From Meloidogyne chitwoodi (taxonomy: Eukaryota > Nematoda > Chromadorea > Rhabditida > Meloidogynidae), in assembly GCA_015183035.1 (NCBI GenBank), contig JACZZP010000013.1:248001-312000 (forward strand): a DNA stretch of 64,000 nucleotides, written 5' to 3'. Below are positions 1 to 9,649 of this stretch, in pieces. How positions within the stretch are numbered: the stretch's first letter is position 1; the number at the start of each line of letters is the position of its first letter. A program made the translations under genes and the position numbers. The notes below the pieces were generated by a model. The model searched no databases, had not been told where the DNA came from, and was given only the letters and a program-made list of their open reading frames with translations.

Positions 1-154
1 GAATTTAAGAATTATGAAAAAACACAAATATTTTTGTGTTTTGTTTTTAGATTTTGAAAATCAGAATTATTTGTTCTATTTGTGTTTTAAATGTTTTTTA
101 AATTTTATTTATAAAATAAAAATTCTGAAATATTTAAAATTCTGTTTTTTTCAG

Positions 155-1918
155 AAAAATGGTGGAATGAATTTTGTGGGTGTAGTAATGATGCTTTTTG
201 ATGAATGTTTTGATGTTCTTCTGATTAAATATGGAATAGTTAAACGTGTTTATCTTAAGGTAAAGATATTTTTATAATCCGAAAAATTCAGAATTTAATT
301 TCAGAATTATTAGAAAAAATCAGAATTTATTTATTAAATAAATTAAATTTTTTTCTTTTTTAGAAACAAAATTTTTTGGAACGAATTTATCATGGAAAAT
401 TAACAAAAAATGGTCCAGTCACTCTTGTTTTATGGTTAAATGAACAAGCTAATAATAATAATAAAAATTACCAAAAAATAAGTGATGAAGAAGAAAATTG
501 TAAAGAAGTAGTTATAGTTGAAGGAATTGAAGAATCAGAAGTTGAAGAAGAAAAAATAAGAGGAGAAAAAAAAGAAGAGATCTTTGGAGAAGTTCCTGAA
601 TGGTTACAAAATTTAAAAGCAGAAGAAAGGCAAACTATTAATATTATGAGTGTTGTTAGAGTAAGGCTAAGTACTATTAGAAATACAGTTAGATATGAGG
701 TAAATTTTATTTAAAAAATCAGAAATATAATCAGAAGAATTTTCTTTTAAAATGATCAGAAAAATCAGAATTTTAGTTTAAAAAATCAGAATTTTGTTTA
801 AAATGATCAGAAAAATCAGAATTTTAGTTTAAAAAATCAGAATTTTGTTTAAAATGATCAGAAAAATCAGAATTTTAGTTTAAAAAATCAGAATTTTGTT
901 TAAAATGATCAGAAAAATCAGAATTTTAGTTTAAAAAATCAGAATTTTGTTTAAAATGATCAGAAAAATCAGAATTTTAGTTTAAAAAATCAGAATTTTG
1001 TTTAAAATGATCAGAAAAATCAGAATTTTTGTTTAAAAAATCAGAATTTTGTTTAAAATGATCAGAAAAATCAGAATTTATGTTTAAAAAATCAGAATTT
1101 TGTTTAAAATGATCAGAAAAATCAGAATTTTTGTTTAAAAAATCAGAATTTTGTTTAAAATGATCAGAAAAATCAGAATTTTTGTTTAAAAAATCAGAAT
1201 TTTGTTTAAAATGATCAGAAAAATCAGAATTTTTGTTTAAAAAATCAGAATTTTGTTTAAAATGATCAGAAAAATCAGAATTTTTGTTTAAAAAATCAGA
1301 ATTTTGTTTAAAATGATCAGAAAAATCAGAATTTATGTTTAAAAAATCAGAATTTTGTTTAAAATGATCAGAAAAATCAGAATTTTTGTTTAAAAAATCA
1401 GAATTTTGTTTAAAATGATCAGAAAAATCAGAATTTTTGTTTAAAAAATCAGAATTTTGTTTAAAATGATCAGAAAAATCAGAATTTTTGTTTAAAAAAT
1501 CAGAATTTTGTTTAAAATGATCAGAAAAATCAGAATTTTTGTTTAAAAAATCAGAATTTTGTTTAAAATGATCAGAAAAATCAGAATTTTTGTTTAAAAA
1601 ATCAGAATTTTGTTTAAAATGATCAGAAAAATCAGAATTTTTGTTTAAAAAATCAGAATTTTGTTTAAAATGATCAGAAAAATCAGAATTTTTGATTTAA
1701 AAAATCAGAATTTTGTTTAAAATGATCAGAAAAATCAGAATTTTTGTTTAAAAAATCAGAATTTTGTTTAAAATGATCAGAAAAATCAGAATTTTTGATT
1801 TAAAAAATCAAAACTAAAATCAGAATTTTTTTCTTATTTATTAAAGGCTAATCTCATTCCAACGCCTGATTCTTCTCCATTAAGTTGGATTGATGCAAAA
1901 CAACATATGGATGAATAA
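155..1918 (+). CDS. Unrecognised conserved-looking protein, 3' part (5' end not resolved)
   Basis: Three exons join in phase 0: 155-259, 364-699 and 1847-1918, giving 170 residues and a TAA stop. Each is bounded by a T-rich AG acceptor and a GT donor. The first exon reads FVGVVMMLFDECFDVLLIKY and the second GPVTLVLWLNEQ, which look like a folded hydrophobic domain. A Glu/Lys-rich low-complexity linker follows, then PEWLQNLKAEERQTINIM and a short tail with PDSSPLSWIDAKQHMDE. I do not recognise the family. The acceptor at 155 means the gene starts upstream, either in the reading frame seen from base 14 or outside the window. The last intron (700-1846) is unusually long because it is filled by a minisatellite. 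The protein end is secure; the N-terminus is not. Confidence 0.6.
740..1803. repeat. 51-bp minisatellite filling an intron
   Basis: About 21 near-perfect head-to-tail copies of a 51-bp unit. Each unit is made of two similar halves: AAAATGATCAGAAAAATCAG plus AATTTTTGTTT, then AAAAAATCAGAATTTTGTTT. Early copies carry AATTTTAGTTT at the variable position, most later ones AATTTTTGTTT and two AATTTATGTTT. Such blocks of variants suggest expansion by unequal exchange or slippage. The array lies wholly inside the last intron of the first gene. Confidence 0.95.
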
Positions 1919-2197
1919 ATTTAAAAGTGTACAAAAATATTATTACTACATAAAATAATAATCTCACAAACACACACACTTGTTTTATTTATTAAAAAGG
2001 CCAAAATTATTATTGTTCAAAGAATTCTTTTTTTCTGTTTATTTACATTTTTTTTGTTATTTTTTCCCCGGGTTTCCTCTTGTTGTTTGAATTGATAAAA
2101 ATGTGTATTATTAAAAAAATTTAAATTTACAGTTTGTTATCAAATAATCAATAATATTTTCTTATTTTCTTATTTTCTCTCTAAAAATTGTAAAAAA

Positions 2198-4390
2198 ATG
2201 AATTTTCAAGGAAAAATAATAACTGCACATTTTATTTGGATTAATGGATCATTTCAAAAAAATGTTTTTCTTAAAATTGGCAAAGAAGGAAAAATTGAAC
2301 AAATATTTTTAAAAAAAGAAGAGGACAATTTTGGAGAAGTTTTAAATCTTGGTCAAGTGGTATATTTTAATTTTTTCAATTTTTTTTCCAAAATTTTTAA
2401 AGGCATTATTACCCGGATTTATAAATGCACATTCACACGCGTTCCATAGGGAATTACGCGGACTTTCTCAAATTGGAGATTATGGAGCTGACAATTTTTG
2501 GAAATGGCGTGAAAATATGTACAAAATTATTGAAGCTGTTGACTATGAAAAAATGAAACAGGTTTTTTTGTGATTTTTGGAGAACCCCCCGCCCTTTTTT
2601 TGGAAAAATCATCGGAATTTAAATTTTTCAAAATGGTAAAAATACAAAATGTTCAAACTGGGAAATGTCCATATTTTTAACGAACTTTGGTTTAATCTTA
2701 ATTTATTTTTTTCTTTAGATTTGTATCAACACTTTTGGAGAAATGCTTTCTGCAGGAATAACAACAGTTGGAGAGTTTGTTTTTTAAATTATTTATTTTA
2801 AAATATATTTAAGGTTTCATTATGTTCATCATTTAAATAAAAATTTGGAAGGACAATTTGCCTTGGATATGGCAGTTGTGGAGGCTGCTTGTGAAGTAGG
2901 CATTCGTCTTGTACTTATAGGTTTACTTTTTTTAATTGAAGCACTCCTTTTAGTAAAAGCACACCCTGAAATGGACTATAATTATTTTAAGTACTTCTTT
3001 AATTTAAGTACCCCTAAAAACATTGTAAAATAAAAATACATGGGTGCTTCTATTGCTGAATATATTTAATTAATTAAATAATTTAGAAACTCTTTATATG
3101 CGTGGCGGCTTTTCTCAACCCAAAATTAACCCAGAACAGTGGCGATTTGCTAGTCAAACAGTTGAACAATTTATTGATCATGTTAATGCTTTAAGGGAAA
3201 AGTTGAATAATTTTGATAAATATAAAGGATTGGTTACTATTGCATTAGCAGGTTTTTTTAAAAAAGGAGATATTTGGTCAATTTCTCATTTTGGTCATAT
3301 TCTCATTTTGGTCAACTTCTCATTTGGTCCAATAGCCTAAAAGATTATCTTTAATATTTTTTAGTTCACTCACTGCGAGCAGTTCCAATATCAGAAGCTC
3401 ATAAATTATACCAATTTTCAATTCAAAATAATATTCCCTTACATCTTCACTTGGAAGAACAACCACTTGAATTAAAAGAATGTCAAACTGTTTATGATGG
3501 AAGAGATCCGGGACAAGTTCTTTTGGAAGATGTTATGACAAATGAAGGGACAAAAAATGTTAACCAAGTTTATTTTCTATTTTTTGGAAGGGACGTTTTG
3601 TAGCCACAATGTTATCAGGGCACTCGGCACTGAAACGTCCTTTTTAATTTTATTAAAAAAATTTATTTTCTAAAATGAAGGTTAATAATTCGTTAATTAC
3701 TGCTGTTCATTGTACCCATAGTAAGCGTTCTTTACTTGATGAATTTGTTAAAAAAGGCATTAATGTTTGTATTTGTCCATCTACTGAAGGTGAAAATATT
3801 TTTTTTAATTTAATTATTTTCTAATCTCTAAATTTGTTTTAAAGGTTATCTCGGTGATGGAATTCCAATTTTGGATAAATTTGATATTATTTGTTTGGGA
3901 ACAGATTGCAATAATAGAATTGGTTTATTTTTTTTATTAATATTTTAAATTAAATAAAGAATTAGCAATGCTGGAAGAACTGCGTTGGCTTGCTTTTTGT
4001 CAAAATGTTGGTAATTAAATAAGTCGACTCTCGTTATAAGGGCAGGCTAACCTTACAATGAACTTGGAGACTTTAAAATTAAAAAACAAAATTAAAATAA
4101 TTTGTTTAATTTATTAGATGCGTACAATTTCAAGAAATTGTGCTTCTTTAAGTGCTTCAAAATTATTAAATTGTGCAACAATAAATGGAGCAAAATCATT
4201 GGGAATTTCTTCAAAAATTGGAGATTTTTGTATTAACAAACAATTTGATTTTTTTGCTATAAATTTGGCTAGTAGACGTTTAAATCAATTTAATGAAGAA
4301 AAAAGACTTTTAGATGCTTTAATTTTTAGTGGAGGAAATGAAGAAATTTTAATGACTGGAATTGATGGAATTATTAAATTTCATAAATAA
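2198..4390 (+). CDS. hutF: Formiminoglutamate deiminase (HutF-type amidohydrolase)
   Basis: Ten exons (2198-2359, 2403-2561, 2719-2774, 2814-2920, 3087-3251, 3365-3567, 3681-3789, 3845-3922, 3960-4006, 4118-4390) join in frame to 452 residues, the usual HutF length. HutF deiminates N-formimino-L-glutamate to N-formyl-L-glutamate in one branch of histidine degradation. Visible amidohydrolase landmarks: LLPGFINAHSHAFHR with the HxH metal pair (about H64, H66), VHSLRAVP (about 217), LHLHLEEQ (about 242-249), VHCTH (about 293-297), CPSTEGYLGDG, GTDCNNRI with the metal-site Asp near 341, and EELRWLAFCQN. HutF is best known from bacteria, but this copy has spliceosomal introns and the base composition of its surroundings, so it is a resident nuclear gene. 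The last donor (4007) was chosen by phase. Family 0.85; exact substrate inferred. Confidence 0.85.
3591..3647. repeat. Small hairpin in HutF intron 6
   Basis: GGGACGTTTTG and GGCACTGAAACGTCC face each other inside the 113-nt intron between exons 6 and 7. This is one member of a family of hairpins with GACGTTTCAGTGCC-like ends seen in introns across the window (4997-5050, 5323-5381, 39805-40132, 40560-40705, 41020-41156). Confidence 0.6.
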
Positions 4391-4437
4391 ACAACTCTTT
4401 TCTTTATTATATGATAGATAAAATAGAGTTAGTTGTT

Positions 4438-4555
4438 GTTTACGACCATACCACGTTGAAAGCACGCCATCCCGTCCGATCTGGCAAGTTAAGCAACGTT
4501 GGGCTTCCTTAGTACTTGGAACGGAGACGTCCTGGGAATCGGAGGTGTCGTAAGC
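4438..4555 (+). rRNA. 5S ribosomal RNA
   Basis: About 118-119 nt with the 5S core CCGTCCGATCTGGCAAGTTA and AGCAACGTTGGG, followed by TTAGTACTTGGAACGGAGAC. The terminal helix forms from GTTTACGAC at the start and GTCGTAAGC at the end, with one G.U pair. The order and spacing match nematode 5S as known from C. elegans. A T run follows directly (TTTTTG), as expected for RNA polymerase III termination. It is a single copy between the HutF stop and the 3' end of a gene on the other strand. Confidence 0.95.
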
Positions 4556-4637
4556 TTTTTGTTAATTTTAATTAATAAAAGAATATTTATTAATAATATA
4601 TATAGTATACTGTATTATTTACAAAAATTAAATTTTT

Positions 4638-7600
4638 TTATTCTCTATTTTTTTCTTCTATAATTGTTGGATCCATATAAAAAGACACTGAAATTTGCGA
4701 AACATTTTTTTTCTTATTATTATTATTTGCTCCTCTTTTTTTTATACAATTATTAACTTTTAAATTATTTTCTTCTTCATTTTCTTCTTCAATAATTATA
4801 TTTTCTTCATTATTATTATTATTATTTATTTTTAAATCTCCATTTAATTTAAATTCTTCAATTTGTGGTCTATCTGTTGAAGAATTATTTAATTCTTCTA
4901 AGGTAGAAGATGATGCACCTCCTTTCACATTTATTGTTGTTGTTGGTGCATGACCCTTAATATTTTTAAAAATATTCAATTCAAAAAATTATAATAGGCC
5001 GTTTTGGTGCGAGTGTGTGAACACACACTCAAATTTGGCACCGAACCGACTAATTCTCTTATTTCACTCTTATCGACTAATCTCACAAAAAATCTCCTAA
5101 TTCTCCTTTTTACCTTTCTTCTAGCTTCATGATGTTGATGTTCGATATCTTGTATTTCTTCTAAGTCCATAGAAGGGCCAATTTGGAAAAGTCCCATTTC
5201 CACATATCTTTTATTTATTTAAATTTATTTTTTGAATTTTAATACCTTAATAAGACATCTGTCCAACACCCAGCAGCAGTGAAACAAAAAAGATAGTCTG
5301 CCTGTAAAAATTAAAAATTTCAAACAGGTCATTTCGGTGCGAGTGAGGAAACTCGCTCAAACTGGCACCAAAATGACCATTTATTAAAAACTAACAGGAT
5401 ATATTGTTTGTGTAAAAATCATTATAATTAAAGTAGATTGACTAAATCTTAATTCTTCCAATCCCAATTGATATTTTATTGTATTTGTTTCAAAAAACGT
5501 CATGCCAAATCCAACCCAATTGACAACAACTGCTGCTAATGCAACAACAGGCAAAAAACAACGAGTAGCGTGAACATCTCTGAAAATACAAAAATCAGAA
5601 TTTTGATAAAAAATATAAAAGCAATAATTCTGATTTTTAATAACGAAAAAACACAAATTCTGATTTTTATAAATTTGATGAAACACATTGAAACTCTGAT
5701 TTTTTTAATGAATAAAATACAAAAAATCAGAATTTTGTTTATCTATAAACAGAAAAATACATATACAAAAAATCAGAACTCAAAGTGAAGAGCCATTATT
5801 CTATGAAGACACAAATACTGCAGCCATTCTGATGCTTGTATTAGTGTTAAAGAAAAAGTACGCAATAATGCTTCACTCCAAGAGAGAAAACCATCTGCTC
5901 TTTGAAAATGTAATTCAAGTAGCTAAATAATTTTATTTTTTATTAATTAATTAAATTTGCCTGAAGACCAAGTTTTACAGTCATAAATGCTGCACTTCCA
6001 AATATTAATACTAAATCACCTTTTGACTCTGCTTTATGATAAGGGCAGAATCTTTTGACTGTAATTGCTTGTCTTGCCCAAAAACATAACTAAAGAAATT
6101 AAATTTTTGTTTTTTCAAATAATTTAAAAGCTAGTCTCGACCCTTCTAGTCCCTCAAAGTGTCCTTATAACGAGATCAAACGTCTTAAATAACCTACAAT
6201 AGCAAATAAAAATGTCTGCACCAAACTGGCTGCGCATTCAGCATAAGTATCACTCATTGAACCTTTTTTGTGCATTTCATCTTAATTTTTAAGGTAAAAT
6301 AATTTTATTTTTTTACCAAAAAGGATAGCAAAATAGAGACCAACAAACCAACGAAGACTAACCATCTAATTTATTTTTAAAAATAAATTTATTAATATTT
6401 TTAATAAATTCAAACAAATGCAGTAATGCAGGCAAATATCAAAAGAGGAACAGTTAGCAATGAAGGAAGGTTAAGGGGTGGAAGTTGTGTTCTAATTTGT
6501 GCTGTTGGGTCTAATCCGTAAATTTTAGATACATCGCCAATCATTCCCTGAAGCATTCTTCGAACACTTTTCTTTTCCTAAAAATTGTTTGAAAAATAAT
6601 TTTTTGACCATTTTTTAATTGACCATTTTGAAAATTTGACATTTTGAAAAATTAATTTTTTTAACTTCAAAAAATTTTAAAATTTTTTTAGGGTCTTTAA
6701 ATATTTTTAAAATTATTTAAAACTAATTTTTAAATTATTTAGAAATACCTGTCTTCTTCTTATAAGCTCCCCAGCCCTTTGCTCTGCTCGTCCACAGGCC
6801 AACCAATGTGCAACTAACATTACAGGAAAAAATTCAGAAGCACATGAAATTATTGCTGAATTTAATAATCCTTTGTGCATATAATACCTTAAAATTAATT
6901 TAATTTTTTAAATTAATTTTTTTTATTTTTTACCATATTTTTTGTGTTCCTTTCAGCTTACTTTCAGGGTCACAAGTGTATGAACGCTTAATTACTGGAC
7001 ACCTAAAAATTCATAACTCCGCAACGGATAATATTTAAAAAAATATTTTGATATCAATTGATAGAGAAGAGATAGCTCTACAAAATTAAAAAAAATCAGA
7101 ATTTCTGATTGATAAAGAAAAAAGTTATGGACAAAAAACTAACATTTTTAGCCAAAAATGTTAGTTTTTTGACTACAACTTTTTTGTTTGTTAACTAAAA
7201 ATTCTGATTTTTTAATATTTTGTAGAGAATTTAATTCTTTATCGTTTAATATCAAAATCATTTAAAAATATTTATCAATTCAATAGTTATTAAATAAACC
7301 AATATCCGGAGATTTCACTGCGTTGACAAAGTTCTTGATAGCTTAAATAGCCTTTAAAAATTACAATTTTGACCCAAACAATTGTTAAAACAATATTAAC
7401 CCATTTTCGAGTAATTAAATCAAAATTGGTATCCTGCGAGCCATAATAAGACCTTAATTAAATTTCTGATTTTTATTTTTTTCGGAAAAAATACAGTACA
7501 CAAATATTAAATTAAAAAATAAAACCTTTGTAAAATATATATTAATGAAAGAACACAAAAAGAGATCATTAAAAGGTCGTATAAAGCTTCCTGCCATTGT

Positions 7601-8336
7601 TCTTCTGCCCCAGCTGCGTCAAACAACTGAAAAATATTTTTAATTATTAATTTAAATTTAATAAATTTTTACTTTGTCACAGTTGCGAAAGGCAATATTA
7701 AAAATCAAAAAATAAGCATATCCTAAAGCAATTCCAGCAGTTAAAGCAAACGCTGAAACCATTGTAGGCCTTGGGATTGTATGTTGTCTTGCTAACTTCT
7801 CAAATGAGCCTATTTTTGCTTTCCACATAAATGCTAATTGAAGCAAACCACAAGAAAACATTAAAGAACAGACTGCCTGTAAAATAATAAATAAACTTGG
7901 AATCAGAATATTTATAACCGGAAGGAGTACAATACATCAGAATATTTGTATTTTTAATAAATAAACTTGGAATCAGAATAATATAAACTTTTATTTTAAA
8001 TAAATATTCTGATTTCAAGTTTATTTAAAAAGAATATTCTGAATTACTGTATTCTTTCCGGTTATATTTTTTAATTTAAATAAAAAATCAGAATATAAAC
8101 TTGTTTAATTAAAAACTTACCAAATGATATATTCTCAAATAATGAATAGTTTCAATTGACCTATCAAGTAATACATATAAATTAACCATTACACAAATTA
8201 TAGCTAATAAATATAAAGTTGCAGATAATATATTCATTGCGTTAAAGTTTATTTGAAAAAAGTTTTGAATTTTTTCAACTTTTTCAGTCAAAAATGTTGA
8301 CAATGAAAATGAAGAGGTTTCTTCTTTAGAATCCAT
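4638..8336 (-). CDS. Multi-pass membrane protein, tentatively otopetrin-like
   Basis: Fifteen exons on the minus strand (8121-8336, 7673-7876, 7526-7626, 7300-7452, 6934-7002, 6749-6887, 6416-6577, 6317-6365, 6198-6280, 5961-6089, 5780-5922, 5396-5579, 5246-5301, 5042-5207, 4638-4955) join in frame to 723 residues. At least eight hydrophobic segments are visible, for example ILSATLYLLAIICVMVNLY and TMVSAFALTAGIALGYAYF. A basic stretch (ARRKVKRRIRRFF) and an Asn/Glu-rich tail end the protein. The late segment IYPADYLFCFTAAGCWTDV resembles the final helix pattern of otopetrin proton channels, but I cannot confirm the family. One intron uses a GC donor (CAG then GCAAAT below 5961). The alternative last exon, reading through 4956-5041, is less likely because it would translate a hairpin repeat. 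Confidence 0.75.
4997..5050. repeat. Hairpin element occupying a whole short intron
   Basis: GGTGCGAGTGTGTG and the facing CACACTC...GGCACC form a hairpin. It fills most of an 86-nt intron (4956-5041) of the membrane-protein gene, and the splice donor GTGCCA (minus strand) lies within one arm. A related hairpin sits in a neighbouring intron of the same gene at 5323-5381. Confidence 0.65.
5323..5381. repeat. Second hairpin element of the same family
   Basis: GGTCATTTCGGTGCGAGTGA faces CTCGCTCAAACTGGCACCA and then AAATGACC, forming a ~20-bp stem within a short intron (5302-5395). It shares the GGTGCGAGTG core with the copy at 4997-5050. Confidence 0.7.
7013..7295. repeat. Palindromic element in intron of membrane-protein gene
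   Basis: An imperfect inverted repeat about 280 bp long. The centre is nearly perfect: GGACAAAAAACTAACATTTT against AAAATGTTAGTTTTTTGACT. The outer arms carry TGATATCAATTGATAGAGAA and the diverged complement TTTATCGTTTAATATCA. It belongs to a set of intron elements with a GTTATGGnCAAAAAAC core (also 14627-14950, 17470-17790, 32562-32850, 35222-35515, 36235-36520, 39805-40132, 41500-41815). Confidence 0.7.
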
Positions 8337-9649
8337 ATTCTATAAGGAAAAAAGTTTTTTTATTTGTTTAATTTTAAATTAAGTTAAAATATGTAAATAA
8401 TTAATTTAAAAAAGAAAAAAAATATTTAAATAATTTTTAAAAATAAATATTTTAAATAATATTTGAAGAATATTTTATAAAAATATTTTTTTTAATAATT
8501 TAAATTTAACATAATATATATTAAAATTATTATTTGATAATAAATACAAAATTAGTAACAAAAAATATTATATAAAATTACCCCGCAATATTTTTTTAAT
8601 AATAAAAGACCATTTTAGATATTGATGGTTTGGGATTTGGGGATTTGTTAAAATAAAAATGCAACACACTTTAATATTAAAGCAATATATATTCTTCAAT
8701 TTTTTATGTTTCTTCTCCTCCTCACACTTTTTTTAGGTAGGCACTTTATTTAAAAGAAAAGAAAAAGTTTTTTTTTTAAAGTTGGTAAAATGTTCGTTCT
8801 TCCTACCAGCTTTATCAAAGACTAAAAAATATTCTGAAAATGTGTTGAGGAAAAGAAAAAAGAAAGAAACAAACACACTAACAAGTTTATTTTATTATTC
8901 TTTTTATTTAAAATCAGAATATTTTAATAAACAAACTTAAAAATCAGAATATTTATAACCGGAAAAAATACAGTAAAAATAAACTTGAAATCAGAATATG
9001 TAACTTATATTTTACTAATTTTTTTAAATTTTATTAATAAATTTGCCAAGAGGAAAAAAGAAAATTAAAAAAAGAGGATAAATATTAGAGGACCAAGTTA
9101 AAATGTGATACTAAAAGCTTAAAGTATTAAATTTTTAAACGACACACTACAACCAATTGTCATTTTTTGTTCAAATAAACATTGACAACTGTTATTTCTG
9201 GTGTATATTTTTTTATATTAAAATCAGAATAAAACTTGAAAGCAGAATATTATCTTATTTAAACTTGAAATCAGAATATATTTAAATAAACTTTAGAGTT
9301 ATCATAAATCAGAATTTAAATAAACTTAAATAAACTTGAAATCAGAATTTATTATTAAACCTTTCTGTAATGATAAAAAAAATAAAAATAATTTTCTAGG
9401 AATAAAGATAGAAGCAAATAAAATCAAGTATGAAAATATATTAAGAGAGAATTCAATTCGTCATAAATAAAATTTTTTTCTTAAATCAATTAAGTTTGTT
9501 TAATAGTATTTGTTTGCATAAGCCCACTAATCAAGTGGATTATTAAGACGAAATAATTAATCAAACAAAAAAGCTCCTATTAGAAAATATTCATTCACCC
9601 CATGATATTCTGGAAACAATATATCGTTTTCTACCAAGACAATCCTTTT
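8337..9649. other. Intergenic, AT-rich, no gene seen
   Basis: No convincing coding region. The stretch holds scattered copies of CTTGAAATCAGAATAT and ATAACCGGAAAAAATACAGT, which are also found at 7900-8100 and, inverted, at 13720-13920. This is the upstream region of the membrane-protein gene and presumably includes its promoter. Confidence 0.6.

Noticed and set aside
2198..4390. HutF gene as bacterial contamination
   Set aside because: It contains nine introns with nematode-type splice sites and sits between resident repeats and a nematode 5S gene.
4976..5203. Continuation of the membrane-protein exon through 4976-5041
   Set aside because: It would translate a hairpin repeat; splicing at 5042 to 4955 keeps phase and removes it.
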